Below, one piece after another: positions 43,198-51,734 of a stretch of DNA of 64,000 nt (the first letter of the stretch is position 1; each line of letters opens with the position of its first letter). A model generated the notes under the pieces. It had not been told where the DNA came from and did no database searches. It saw nothing but the letters and a program-made list of their open reading frames with translations. The DNA comes from DASQFI01 sp035633215 (GTDB lineage: Bacteria > Acidobacteriota > Vicinamibacteria > Vicinamibacterales > SCN-69-37), in NCBI GenBank assembly GCA_035633215.1, contig DASQFI010000071.1:101255-165254 (forward strand), read 5' to 3'. Both the position numbers and the translations under genes were made by a program.

Positions 43198-44622
43198 ATG
43201 GCCGCAACCCTGTTTCAGAAGGTCTGGGATCTCCACGCCGTCCGGAAGCTCCCGAATGGCCAGACGCAGCTCTACGTCGGCCTCCACCTCGTGCACGAAG
43301 TGACGAGTCCGCAGGCATTCGACGAGCTCAACGCGCGCGGCTGGCGTGTGCGCGCGCCCGAACGAACGTTCGCCACGCTCGATCACATTGTCCCGACGCT
43401 GAGCCAGGCACGGCCGTTTGCCGACGGCATGGCCGAGACCATGACGTCGTCGCTCGAGCGCAATTGCCGGGAGCACGGCATCCCGTTGTTCGACCTGGCA
43501 AGCGGGGCCCAGGGCATCGTGCACGTGATCGGTCCGGAGCTCGGGCTGACGCAGCCGGGCATGACGATTACGTGCGGCGACAGCCACACGTCCACGCACG
43601 GCGCGTTCGGCTCGCTCGCGTTCGGCATCGGCACGTCACAGGTCAGAGACGTCCTCGCGTCGCAGTCGCTCGCGATGTCGCCGTTCAAGATCCGGCGCAT
43701 CGAAGTGAACGGGCGTCTCGCGCCGCACGTGTACGCGAAAGACGTGATTCTCACGATCATCGGCCGGCTCGGCGTGAAAGGCGGCACCGGCTTCGCGTAC
43801 GAATACGCCGGCGACGCGATCGATCGCATGTCGATGGACGAGCGCATGACCATCTGCAACATGTCGATCGAGGGCGGCGCGCGGATCGGCTACGTCAATC
43901 CGGATGAGACGACGTTCGCCTACTTGAAGGGGCGCCGGTTCGCGCCGCAGGGGGACGCATTCGAGCGTGCCTGTGCGTGGTGGCGAAGTCTCGCGTCCGA
44001 TCGCGGCGCGGCCTGGGACGACGTCGTGCGGCTCGATGCGCAGGAGGTCGCGCCGACAATCACCTGGGGGATCAACCCGGGCCAGTCCGTGGCGATCGAC
44101 ACTCCGCTGCCCGATCCGGCGTCGGCGTCGGACGCCGACCGCGCGGGGATGAAGGAAGCCCTGCAATTCATGGGCTTGCAGCCGGGTCAGCGGATGACGG
44201 GCACGCGCATCGACGTCGCCTTCATCGGCTCCTGCACGAACGCGCGGCTGTCCGATTTGCGCGAGGCCGCGCGGGTGGTGGCCGGCCATCGGGTGGCCTC
44301 ACACGTGCGGGCGCTCGTCGTGCCGGGATCCCAGGCCGTTCGAGCCGCCGCCGAGCGTGAAGGACTGGACGATGTGTTTCGCGGGGCGGGGTTCGACTGG
44401 CGCGGCGCGGGGTGTTCCATGTGCCTCGGCATGAACCCCGACAAGCTCGAAGGCCGCGAGATTTGCGCCTCGTCATCCAATCGCAACTTCAAGGGCCGCC
44501 AGGGCAGCCCTACGGGACGGACGCTGCTGATGAGCCCGGCGATGGTGGCGGCGGCCGCGGTGGCGGGAGAAGTTGTGGACGTTCGACAGTGGATCAACCC
44601 AAGCCCCAAGTCCCAAGCCTGA
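43198..44622 (+). CDS. leuC: 3-isopropylmalate dehydratase large subunit
   Basis: A 474-residue aconitase-family enzyme of leucine synthesis. ITCGDSHTSTHGAFGSLAFG (first cluster Cys region), FIGSCTNARLSDLREAARVV and GAGCSMCLGMNPDKLEGREI provide the three Cys ligands of the 4Fe-4S cluster; SSNRNFKGRQG binds substrate. Ends NPSPKSQA, the last residues being encoded by a 7-nt repeat arm. leuD follows after 3 bp. Confidence 0.96.
   Translation: MAATLFQKVWDLHAVRKLPNGQTQLYVGLHLVHEVTSPQAFDELNARGWRVRAPERTFATLDHIVPTLSQARPFADGMAETMTSSLERNCREHGIPLFDLASGAQGIVHVIGPELGLTQPGMTITCGDSHTSTHGAFGSLAFGIGTSQVRDVLASQSLAMSPFKIRRIEVNGRLAPHVYAKDVILTIIGRLGVKGGTGFAYEYAGDAIDRMSMDERMTICNMSIEGGARIGYVNPDETTFAYLKGRRFAPQGDAFERACAWWRSLASDRGAAWDDVVRLDAQEVAPTITWGINPGQSVAIDTPLPDPASASDADRAGMKEALQFMGLQPGQRMTGTRIDVAFIGSCTNARLSDLREAARVVAGHRVASHVRALVVPGSQAVRAAAEREGLDDVFRGAGFDWRGAGCSMCLGMNPDKLEGREICASSSNRNFKGRQGSPTGRTLLMSPAMVAAAAVAGEVVDVRQWINPSPKSQA
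44598..44618. repeat. single 7-nt-period arm (CCCAAGT type) at the leuC 3' end
   Basis: CCCAAGC, CCCAAGT, CCCAAGC, translated as part of the LeuC C-terminus (PSPKSQ). It is related to the CTTGGGC arm at 45241 in inverted orientation, so the two may be arms of one element flanking leuD. Confidence 0.7.
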
Positions 44623-44625
44623 GAA

Positions 44626-45234
44626 ATGACCGAGCTTCCTCGCATCGAACGCATCGCCGGTCCGGCCCTGGTCATGCGCGGCAACGACATCGACACGGAC
44701 CGAATCGTGCCGGCGCGCTTTCTTCGGGCGGTGACATTCGAAGGTCTCGAGGAGCATCTGTTCGAGGACGATCGCCGCGAAGCCGCTGGCCGCGGCGCGA
44801 CGCACCCGTTCGACGATGTCGCGCGGCGTCACGCGCACGTGCTGCTCGTCAACGCGAACTTCGGCTGCGGGTCGTCGCGTGAGCATGCGCCGCAGGCCCT
44901 GCTCCGCCGCGGCATCCGCGCGGTCGTCGGCGAGTCGTTCGCCGAGATTTTCTTCACGAACGCGCTCACGATCGGCCTGCCGTGCGTCACCGCGTCGCAC
45001 GCCGACGTCGAGCGGCTCATGACGATCGCGGATGGCTCGACGGACGCGGAGATCGCGATCGATTTGAAAGCTGGTCGCGTCTCGTCAGGTTCGTTGTCCG
45101 CCGACATCACCCTGCCCGACACGGCGCGCCACGCGCTGGTTTCCGGCACCTGGGATGCGACCGCGCTACTCCTCGAAAACTACAGTGATGTAGAGCAAGC
45201 CGCCGCCAAATTACCGTATCTGCAGGGGTTTTAG
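44626..45234 (+). CDS. leuD: 3-isopropylmalate dehydratase small subunit
   Basis: A 202-residue swivel-domain subunit. RGNDIDTDRIVPARFLR, NFGCGSSREHAPQALLRRGI and SFAEIFFTNALTIGLPCV are the family signatures. It follows leuC by 3 bp. Its TAG stop overlaps the TAA of the convergent LysR gene. leuB is not in the window. Confidence 0.96.
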   Translation: MTELPRIERIAGPALVMRGNDIDTDRIVPARFLRAVTFEGLEEHLFEDDRREAAGRGATHPFDDVARRHAHVLLVNANFGCGSSREHAPQALLRRGIRAVVGESFAEIFFTNALTIGLPCVTASHADVERLMTIADGSTDAEIAIDLKAGRVSSGSLSADITLPDTARHALVSGTWDATALLLENYSDVEQAAAKLPYLQGF

Positions 45235-46163
45235 TTCTTACTTGGGCCTTGGGCCTTGGGCCTTTCGCCCTGGGCCGGCTCCGCTCGCGCGGCCGAGCGC
45301 GCGACGGCGAGAAACGCCCGCGCGGCGTGGGAGCGATCGCCGTCCTTCCGGTAGACAAATCGCAACTGACGCGGCGAGCGCAGCTCCGGCACGCGGATCT
45401 CGGCGAGCTGGCCGCGCGCGATTTCCCCCTGAGCGCACCGGCGCGGCAGCAGCGCGACGCCGAGCCCCATCTCCACCGCACGCTTGATGCCGTCGAGGCT
45501 CGGCAGCGACATCCGGATGTTGAGCGGCGCGTGGCGCTGCTCGTACAGCCGCAAGACGCGCTCGCGCGCCGGCGAGGGATCGTTGTGCGCGATGACCGTC
45601 TGCCGTCCCATTTCCTCCATCGTGATCTCGCTGCGGCCGGCAAGCGGATGGTCCGGCCGGACGAGCAGCACCAGCTCGTCCGTACCCAGCAGCAGCGACG
45701 ACAGCTCTCGCTCGGAAGGATTGAACGTCAGCAGCCCGAAGTCCACCGAGCGAAGCATCACCTCCTGCGCCATCTGTCGCGACGGGATCCGCCGCACCTC
45801 CACGATGATCGCCGGATGCCGCTGCTGGAACGCGCCGATGATGGGCAGCACGGCGTGCACGCCGGCCTCGTTCGCTCCAAGGAGCACCCGGCCCTTCTGG
45901 ACGTCGCGCAAATCGACGACCGCGGCGGCGGCCTCGTCGGCGAGCCGAAGGAGACGGCCGGCATAGTCGAGCAGCAGCTCGCCGGCGTCCGTGAGCGTGC
46001 CGTCCCGCGACGCCCGGTCGACCAGGCGCTCCCCAATCGCCTCCTCGAGACGGCGGACGGCCTGGCTCACGGCCGGCTGCGTGCGGCGGAGCTTCCGGGC
46101 GGCCCGCGAAAAGCTCCGCTCCCCGGCCACGGCGACGAAGACTCGCAGTTCCTCGAACGTCAT
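45231..46163 (-). CDS. LysR-family transcriptional regulator
   Basis: A 310-residue LTTR: MTFEELRVFVAVAGERSFSR and AARKLRRTQPAVSQAVRRLE form the wHTH, followed by a linker helix and a substrate-binding domain (LLGANEAGVHAVLPIIGAFQ ... PDHPLAGRSEITMEEMGRQT). Divergent from leuA and downstream of leuCD, so regulation of leucine synthesis is the simple guess, by analogy with LysR-type leu regulators. The last about 14 residues (QGERPKAQGPSKN) are encoded by a 7-nt repeat arm. Confidence 0.92.
   Translation of the reverse strand: MTFEELRVFVAVAGERSFSRAARKLRRTQPAVSQAVRRLEEAIGERLVDRASRDGTLTDAGELLLDYAGRLLRLADEAAAAVVDLRDVQKGRVLLGANEAGVHAVLPIIGAFQQRHPAIIVEVRRIPSRQMAQEVMLRSVDFGLLTFNPSERELSSLLLGTDELVLLVRPDHPLAGRSEITMEEMGRQTVIAHNDPSPARERVLRLYEQRHAPLNIRMSLPSLDGIKRAVEMGLGVALLPRRCAQGEIARGQLAEIRVPELRSPRQLRFVYRKDGDRSHAARAFLAVARSAARAEPAQGERPKAQGPSKN
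45241..45275. repeat. single 7-nt-period arm (CTTGGGC type)
   Basis: CTTGGGC three times, then CTTTCGC and CCTGGGC, in register from 45241. It encodes the C-terminal residues of the LysR protein on the minus strand and starts six bases after the leuD stop. Confidence 0.82.
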
Positions 46164-46166
46164 GCC

Positions 46167-46203
46167 ATAAGTTATTACACTACTAATCTAAGTTTCATAA
46201 CTT
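46167..46203. promoter_or_regulatory. candidate LysR operator in the lysR-leuA intergenic region
   Basis: The 77-bp region between lysR and the leuA start at 46241 is strikingly AT-rich. AAGTTAT (46169-46175) and ATAACTT (46197-46203) form a dyad with 21 bp between, compatible with a LysR dimer-of-dimers site controlling both genes. Confidence 0.5.
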
Positions 46204-46240
46204 TGACTTTTGGATGCAGTCGCAGGAGACTGGCGGACCT

Positions 46241-47455
46241 ATGGATCGACTGATTGTGTTCGACACGACCCTCCGGGACGGCGAGCAGGCCCCCGGGTTT
46301 TCGCTCCGGGTCGAGGAAAAGGTCCAGCTGGCCCGGCAGCTCGAGGCCCTGGGCGTGGACATCGTCGAGGCCGGGTTCCCCATCGCTTCGGAGGCCGACG
46401 CCGAGGCCGTCCGGCGGGTGGCGCTCGCGCTCGAGCGCCCGGTGGTCGCCGCGCTGGCCCGCTGCGCCCCCGGAGACATCGACCGGGCCGCGTGGGCCAT
46501 CGCGCCGGCCCGCCGCGGACGCATTCACACCTTCATCGCGACGTCCGACCTGCACCTCACGCGCAAGCTGCGGATGACGCGCGAGACGTGTTTTGCCGCG
46601 GCCGTGGACGCGGTCACGCGCGCGCGCTCGTATACCGACGACGTCGAGTTCTCGGCGGAGGATGCGACGCGAAGCGATCTGGATTTCCTGTGCCGGCTCA
46701 TCGAAGCGGTCATCGACGCCGGCGCGCGCACCATCAATCTGCCCGACACCGTCGGCTACTCCACTCCGGACGAAATCGCCGGCTTCTTCCGGACTGTGAT
46801 CGAACGCGTGTCGAACGCCGACCGCGCGATTTTCAGCGCCCACTGTCACGATGATCTGGGACTCGCGGTCGCGAACACGATCGCGGCCATCGGCGCGGGC
46901 GCCCGGCAGGTCGAGTGCACGATCAACGGCATCGGCGAGCGCGCGGGCAACGCGTCACTCGAGGAGATCGTGATGATCAGTCAGGTGCGCCCCGACCGGG
47001 TGCCCGTGCAGACCCAGATCAACACGAAGGAGCTCTACGCCGCGAGCCAGATGCTGAGCGAGCTCACCGGCGAGCTCGTCCAGGCCAACAAAGCGATCGT
47101 CGGCCGCAACGCATTTGCGCACGAAGCGGGCATCCACCAGGACGGGATGCTGAAGGATCGCCGGACCTACGAGATCATGCGGCCGGAAGACGTCGGCGTG
47201 CCGCAGACGACGCTCGTGCTCGGCCGGCACTCGGGCCGCCACGCCGTGCAGAAGCGCTGCGAGCAGCTCGGACTCACGCTCTCACGGCACGATCTGGACG
47301 AGGTCTATCGCCGGATGGTCGCGCAGGCCGACCGCACCAAGCACATCACGGACGACGATCTGCTGGATATCGCGGCGGAGGTGTCAGGCACGCCGCGGGC
47401 GCAGCGGGGACGAGATCCGGTGCTGCATGAAGCTGGGTACGGGTTTGGGGTGTGA
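46241..47455 (+). CDS. leuA: 2-isopropylmalate synthase without regulatory domain
   Basis: A 404-residue HMGL-type acyltransferase condensing acetyl-CoA with 2-oxoisovalerate. FDTTLRDGEQAPGFSLRVEE, the metal site HCHDDLGLAVANTIAAIGAG and NGIGERAGNASLEEIVM are present, and NAFAHEAGIHQDGMLKDRRT is the accessory-domain signature. It ends about 20 residues after TPRAQRGRDPV; the usual C-terminal LeuA allosteric dimer domain (about 110 residues) is absent, so leucine feedback of the usual kind is not expected. Homocitrate synthase is a less likely alternative given the leuCD neighbours. An in-frame ATG at 46214 is possible. Confidence 0.9.
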   Translation: MDRLIVFDTTLRDGEQAPGFSLRVEEKVQLARQLEALGVDIVEAGFPIASEADAEAVRRVALALERPVVAALARCAPGDIDRAAWAIAPARRGRIHTFIATSDLHLTRKLRMTRETCFAAAVDAVTRARSYTDDVEFSAEDATRSDLDFLCRLIEAVIDAGARTINLPDTVGYSTPDEIAGFFRTVIERVSNADRAIFSAHCHDDLGLAVANTIAAIGAGARQVECTINGIGERAGNASLEEIVMISQVRPDRVPVQTQINTKELYAASQMLSELTGELVQANKAIVGRNAFAHEAGIHQDGMLKDRRTYEIMRPEDVGVPQTTLVLGRHSGRHAVQKRCEQLGLTLSRHDLDEVYRRMVAQADRTKHITDDDLLDIAAEVSGTPRAQRGRDPVLHEAGYGFGV

Positions 47456-47457
47456 CG

Positions 47458-49305
47458 TCACTCCACCGTCACACTCTTCGCCAGATTCCTCGGCTGGTCC
47501 ACGTCGCAGCCCCGCTTGACCGCGATGTGATACGCGAGTAACTGCAGCGGGATCACGAGCAGCAGCGGCAGCATCAGCCGATGCGCGTCGGGCACTTCGA
47601 GAATCACGTCTTTCTTCTCATCCAGGATCTCGTCAAACGCGCTGCGCTTCGAGGCGTTCGTGACGACGATCACCTGCCCGCCCCGTGACTTCGCTTCCTG
47701 GATGTTGCTGATCGCCTTGTCGAATACGACGTCGTCGGCCGCAATCGCGACGACCGGCAGGTCGTCGTCGATGAGCGCGATCGGGCCGTGCTTCATCTCG
47801 CCGGCGGGATAGCCCTCGGCGTGGATGTACGAGATTTCCTTGAGCTTCAGCGCGCCCTCGAGCGCGATCGGGTAGTTGATCCCGCGGCCGAGATACAGAA
47901 AGTCCCGATGATGATGCAGGGCGGCCGCAAGCTTCCTGATGCGCCCATCCAGCTTCAGGGCCTCCTCGATACGCAGCGGAAGCTGATCGAGCTCGTGGAT
48001 GAGCGGCCGCGCCGCATCAGGCGACAGCGTGCCGCGCGCCTGGCCAATCGCAATCGCGAGCAGGTGCAGCGCGACGAGCTGCGACGTGAACGCCTTGGTC
48101 GAGGCGACGCCGATTTCCGGCCCCGCATGCGTGTAGACAGTCCCGGTGGCCTCGCGCGTTGCCATGCTGCCGACGACGTTGCAGATCGCGATGCTCTTGG
48201 CGCCCCGCGCCTTGGCTTCCCGCAGCGCGCCGAGCGTGTCGGCAGTTTCGCCCGACTGAGTGATGACGACGGCGAGCGTGCGGTCGTTGACGATCGGCTC
48301 GCGGTACCGGAACTCCGAGCTGTAGTCGACCTCGACCGGAATCCGCGCCAGCTCTTCGATCAGGAACTTCCCGACCAGCCCGGCGTGCCACGACGTGCCG
48401 CACGCCAGGATGACTATCCGTTCGATCGCCGCGAACGTGGCCGGATCGATCTGCATTTCTTCGAGAAAGACTTGTCCTGACTCGACGGACGTCCGCCCGA
48501 GCACGGTCTCGCGCACGGCCCACGGCTGCTCGTGGATCTCCTTGAGCATGAAATGCGGATAGCCCGCCTTTTCCGCCATCACGGGATCCCAGTTGATGTG
48601 CTGGGGCGTCTTGGTGATGGAGCGGCCGTCGAAGTCGGTGAACGTCACCCCGTCGCGTCCCACGACGGCGATCTCGCGGTCGTCGAGAAAGACGACCTTG
48701 CGCGTGTGACTCAGGATGGCGGGAATATCCGACGCGACGAAGAACTCACCGTCGCCCAGGCCGACGACCACCGGCGGGCCGTTGCGCACAGCGACGATGG
48801 TTTCGGGATCGTCGGCGGAGATCAGCACGAGCGCAAACAGGCCGCGCACGCTCTTGAGCGCCCGCCGTACCGCGGCCGCCAGGCCATCGCCGCGAGTCTC
48901 CTTCTCCACCAGGTGCGCGACGACCTCGGTGTCGGTCTCGGTCACGAACGTGTGGCCGGCAGCCTTGAGCTCGCGCTTCAGATCGAGGTAGTTCTCGATG
49001 ATCCCGTTGTGCACGACGACGACGCGGTTCTTGCAGTCGCGATGCGGATGGGCATTCTCTTCCGTCGGCCGGCCATGCGTGGCCCAGCGTGTGTGCCCGA
49101 TACCGAACTCGCCCTGGATGGGATCGCGCGCCAGCACCTCCTGGAGGTTCGCGAGCTTGCCGGCGCTCCGCCGAATCTGCAACTGGCCGTCGCGCACGAG
49201 CGCAATGCCGGCCGAGTCGTAGCCGCGATACTCGAGGCGCTGCAGCCCTTCCATCAGCACAGGCAGGACCGGTTTGGGTCCGACGTACCCGACGATGCCA
49301 CACAT
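47458..49305 (-). CDS. glmS: glutamine-fructose-6-phosphate aminotransferase
   Basis: A 615-residue enzyme making glucosamine-6-phosphate. MCGIVGYVGPKPV exposes Cys2, the glutaminase nucleophile; GHTRWATHGRPTEENAHPH and VVHNGIIENY follow. The two SIS domains carry ACGTSWHAGLVGKFLIEELA and TQSGETADTLGALREAKARG, and the C-terminus ends PRNLAKSVTVE. glmU follows upstream with a 2-bp gap, so the two cooperate in UDP-GlcNAc synthesis. Convergent with leuA, 2 bp apart. Confidence 0.97.
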   Translation of the reverse strand: MCGIVGYVGPKPVLPVLMEGLQRLEYRGYDSAGIALVRDGQLQIRRSAGKLANLQEVLARDPIQGEFGIGHTRWATHGRPTEENAHPHRDCKNRVVVVHNGIIENYLDLKRELKAAGHTFVTETDTEVVAHLVEKETRGDGLAAAVRRALKSVRGLFALVLISADDPETIVAVRNGPPVVVGLGDGEFFVASDIPAILSHTRKVVFLDDREIAVVGRDGVTFTDFDGRSITKTPQHINWDPVMAEKAGYPHFMLKEIHEQPWAVRETVLGRTSVESGQVFLEEMQIDPATFAAIERIVILACGTSWHAGLVGKFLIEELARIPVEVDYSSEFRYREPIVNDRTLAVVITQSGETADTLGALREAKARGAKSIAICNVVGSMATREATGTVYTHAGPEIGVASTKAFTSQLVALHLLAIAIGQARGTLSPDAARPLIHELDQLPLRIEEALKLDGRIRKLAAALHHHRDFLYLGRGINYPIALEGALKLKEISYIHAEGYPAGEMKHGPIALIDDDLPVVAIAADDVVFDKAISNIQEAKSRGGQVIVVTNASKRSAFDEILDEKKDVILEVPDAHRLMLPLLLVIPLQLLAYHIAVKRGCDVDQPRNLAKSVTVE

Positions 49306-49307
49306 GC

Positions 49308-50846
49308 TCAGGGTGTCTCTTTCTTTGATCCGGGGGGCTTCGCCCCCGCGGGCCCCCCGACCCGCTCACTCGCGGGGGCCCCTGATTCCCCGCTCCGTTC
49401 GCGGGGGCTCACTCGCTTCCGCTCGTTCGCTTCTGCGTGGTCAGGATTCGGAGCGTTCGTTCCCGCTTGCAGGCGCTCCTCGCGCGTCGCGACCCAGTCG
49501 AGCTTGTTCTCCTGGCGGCCGCGCGCGATGCCCAGCGCGCCGGCGGGAACGTCCTTCGTGATCGAGGATCCCGCCGCCACGTAGGCGCCCTTCCCAATCG
49601 TGACCGGCGCGATGAGCTGCGTGTCGCTTCCGATGAAGACGCCGTCTTCGATCACGGTCGGATGTTTGGCCTGCCCGTCGTAGTTGCAGGTGATCGTGCC
49701 GGCGCCGACATTGACGCGCTCGCCGATCGTCGCGTCCCCGAGATACGCAAGGTGATTGGCCTTCGAGCCCGGCCCGAGCCGCGTCTTCTTGAGCTCGACG
49801 AAGTTGCCGACCCGCGCGTCCGACTGGATTTCCGATCCCGGCCGGACGTGGGCAAAAGGCCCGACGGATGCGCCTGACGCCACCGTCGAGTCCACGATGA
49901 CCGAGTGATCGAGAATCGTGACGCGATCGCCGATCGTGGCGTTCGTGAGCCGCACGTTGGCGTGAATCCGGCAGCCGGCGCCGACCGTCGTCCGGCCCTC
50001 GAGCGCGACTCCCCTGCCCACGACCGTGTCCGGCCCGATCGTGACTTCGTCGTCGATCATGGTCGTGGACGGATCTTCGAGCGTCGCCCCTCCCAACATC
50101 GCGGCGCGGTTCTTCCGCGCGCGCAGCACGGCCGAGATCTCCGCCAGGTCGATGCGGGTGTTCACGCCGCGGAGCTCTTCGGCGTGATCAAGACAGAGCG
50201 TCTCGACGCGAAGCTTGCGCTGGTGATACATCGCGACGAGATCCGTCAGGTAGTACTCGCCTTGCGCGTTATCCGACGCGAGCAGGTGGAGTGAGGCGAA
50301 CAGCGGCTCGAGAGCGAACGCGTAGATGCCGCTGTTGATTTCCTGGATCGCCCGCTCCTCCCCCGACGCGTCGCGCTCCTCGACAATGCGCACGACCTGG
50401 CCGGATGGGTCCCGAACGATCCGGCCGTAGCCGAACGGGTCTTCCGCGACGGTGGTGAGCACGGTTGCGGCCGCGCGCGCGGACGTGTGCGTTTCGAGAA
50501 GCCGGGTGAGCGTGTTCGCTTCGAGCAGCGGGACATCCGCGTACAGAAGCAGCACGGTACCCCTCTTCCCTGCCAGGACCGGTTCGGCCTGAAGCAGCGC
50601 GTGACCGGTCCCGAGCTGCGGCGATTGCACGGCGAATTCGAGGTCCGGACGGCCCGCCAGCGCCGTGCGCACGTCATCGGCCCCGTGGCCGATGACGAGG
50701 ACGGTCTTGGCCGCTTTGAGCGTGTCGACCGTCCGGAGAACGTGCTCGATCAGCGGCCGGCCAGCCAGGGAATGCAGCACTTTGGCTCGCGCGGACTTCA
50801 TCCGGGTGCCTTTTCCAGCCGCGAGTACGACGACGAAGAGAGACAT
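49308..50846 (-). CDS. glmU: bifunctional GlmU with repeat-encoded tail
   Basis: A 512-residue acetyltransferase/uridyltransferase producing UDP-GlcNAc. The N-terminal pyrophosphorylase has VVVLAAGKGTRMKSARAKVL, and the C-terminal left-handed beta-helix has KKTRLGPGSKANHLAYLGDA and GAGTITCNYDG. Typical GlmU is about 456 residues; the extra tail after QENKLDWVATREERLQAG is ERSGESGAPASERVGGPAGA and following, encoded by a palindromic repeat of the family in mfd. The ATG at 50846 is chosen; upstream sequence is an 8-nt repeat arm. Confidence 0.95.
   Translation of the reverse strand: MSLFVVVLAAGKGTRMKSARAKVLHSLAGRPLIEHVLRTVDTLKAAKTVLVIGHGADDVRTALAGRPDLEFAVQSPQLGTGHALLQAEPVLAGKRGTVLLLYADVPLLEANTLTRLLETHTSARAAATVLTTVAEDPFGYGRIVRDPSGQVVRIVEERDASGEERAIQEINSGIYAFALEPLFASLHLLASDNAQGEYYLTDLVAMYHQRKLRVETLCLDHAEELRGVNTRIDLAEISAVLRARKNRAAMLGGATLEDPSTTMIDDEVTIGPDTVVGRGVALEGRTTVGAGCRIHANVRLTNATIGDRVTILDHSVIVDSTVASGASVGPFAHVRPGSEIQSDARVGNFVELKKTRLGPGSKANHLAYLGDATIGERVNVGAGTITCNYDGQAKHPTVIEDGVFIGSDTQLIAPVTIGKGAYVAAGSSITKDVPAGALGIARGRQENKLDWVATREERLQAGTNAPNPDHAEANERKRVSPRERSGESGAPASERVGGPAGAKPPGSKKETP
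49319..49440. repeat. palindromic GC element encoding the GlmU tail
   Basis: Blocks CCGGGGGGCTTCGCCCCCGC, GGGCCCCCCGACCCGCTCAC and CCCCGCTCCGTTCGCGGGGG match the intergenic copy at 19466-19560, plus a CTCACTCGCTTCCGCTCGTT extension. Translated on the minus strand it uses the same frame as the mfd and atpF copies (RERSGESGAPASERVGGPAG). Confidence 0.85.
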
Positions 50847-50850
50847 AGGG

Positions 50851-50990
50851 GGAATTGATTGATTGAGGGATCGATCTATCGATCTATTGAAAACCTTGTT
50901 GGCCTGTCTGAACACCTGTCCAAACGCGCCTGCTCTCGAGGCGCAGGTTTTTCAATCGATCGATAGATCGATCGCTCAATCGACCAATCT
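50851..50990. repeat. inverted 8-nt-period arrays (ATCGATCT type) between glmU and a TPR gene
   Basis: Left arm: GGAATTGA, TTGATTGA, GGGATCGA, TCTATCGA, TCTATTGA (50851-50890). Right arm: TTCAATCG, ATCGATAG, ATCGATCG, CTCAATCG, ACCAATCT (50951-50990). The 60 bp between contain no gene. The right arm resembles the solo arm at 24366. The element occupies the whole spacer, ending near the TPR gene stop. Confidence 0.87.
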
Positions 50991-50995
50991 CTGGA

Positions 50996-51673
50996 TTATC
51001 TCTCGCCGCGAAGGCGCCGGGCCCGCCGATAGTGGTTCGAGGGCGTCGAGTTCGCATGCGGGTCGGTCAACCGACGAAAACGGTCAGTGTCGCGGATTGA
51101 CTCGAAATCACCGTCGAATCGAGCTTGCGCGCCCGCTTCTGGCGAGATTTCGACCGCTTTTTCGAGAAAAGACAGCGCCGTGTCGGCCGCGCCCCGCCGG
51201 GCTTCGATGACGGCGAGCAGATAAAGCGCGAGATCGTCGCGCGGATCCTGAGCCAGCACGGCCTTTGCGAGCCGTTCGGCGCCGGTCTCGTCGCCGTTGT
51301 TCAGGGCAGCGGTTGCGGCCGTCAGCTGTTCTTCGACGGTGCCGGGCACGACGGGCTGCGTTCGCAGTTCCCGCTCGCAAAGCTCGAGGTAGACCCTCGC
51401 GCGGTCGAGGAGCCCGCGCTCGGATGGGTACTGCTCGAGCAGGTTTCGGAAGCCTGCTGCGGCCGGCCGATAGGAATGCCGCTGGAGCGCCTTCATGGCA
51501 GCCTCGAACGCAGTCACCGCTTCCGCCAGCGGGCCTTGCGGCGGCGGCAGCGGCAGCCCCGGTGGCCGTTCGGCGGCCGCGGCAGATCCGACTGGCGTTC
51601 TCGCCAGCTTTCGCTGCGGCGGTCGTGGCTTCCGATCGGCAGTCCCTCGACGAGGCCGGGGACGTTTGGGCAT
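50996..51673 (-). CDS. tetratricopeptide-repeat protein
   Basis: A 225-residue cytoplasmic protein with a basic Pro-rich N-terminus (MPKRPRPRRGTADRKPRPPQ) and TPR-like helical pairs: AVTAFEAAMKALQRHSYRPA, AAALNNGDETGAERLAKAVL, LALYLLAVIEARRGAADTAL with the following SFLEKAVEISP. The tail FESIRDTDRFRRLTDP is commonly seen at the ends of such TPR proteins. Probably a scaffold; partner unknown. ATG at 51673. Lies between rsmI and glmU on the same strand. Confidence 0.72.
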   Translation of the reverse strand: MPKRPRPRRGTADRKPRPPQRKLARTPVGSAAAAERPPGLPLPPPQGPLAEAVTAFEAAMKALQRHSYRPAAAGFRNLLEQYPSERGLLDRARVYLELCERELRTQPVVPGTVEEQLTAATAALNNGDETGAERLAKAVLAQDPRDDLALYLLAVIEARRGAADTALSFLEKAVEISPEAGAQARFDGDFESIRDTDRFRRLTDPHANSTPSNHYRRARRLRGER

Positions 51674-51734
51674 CAAGAAGTCTCCAGTGCGGAGGCGAAA
51701 AGCGCCGAGACGTTAGCAAAGGCGAAGATCGAGG

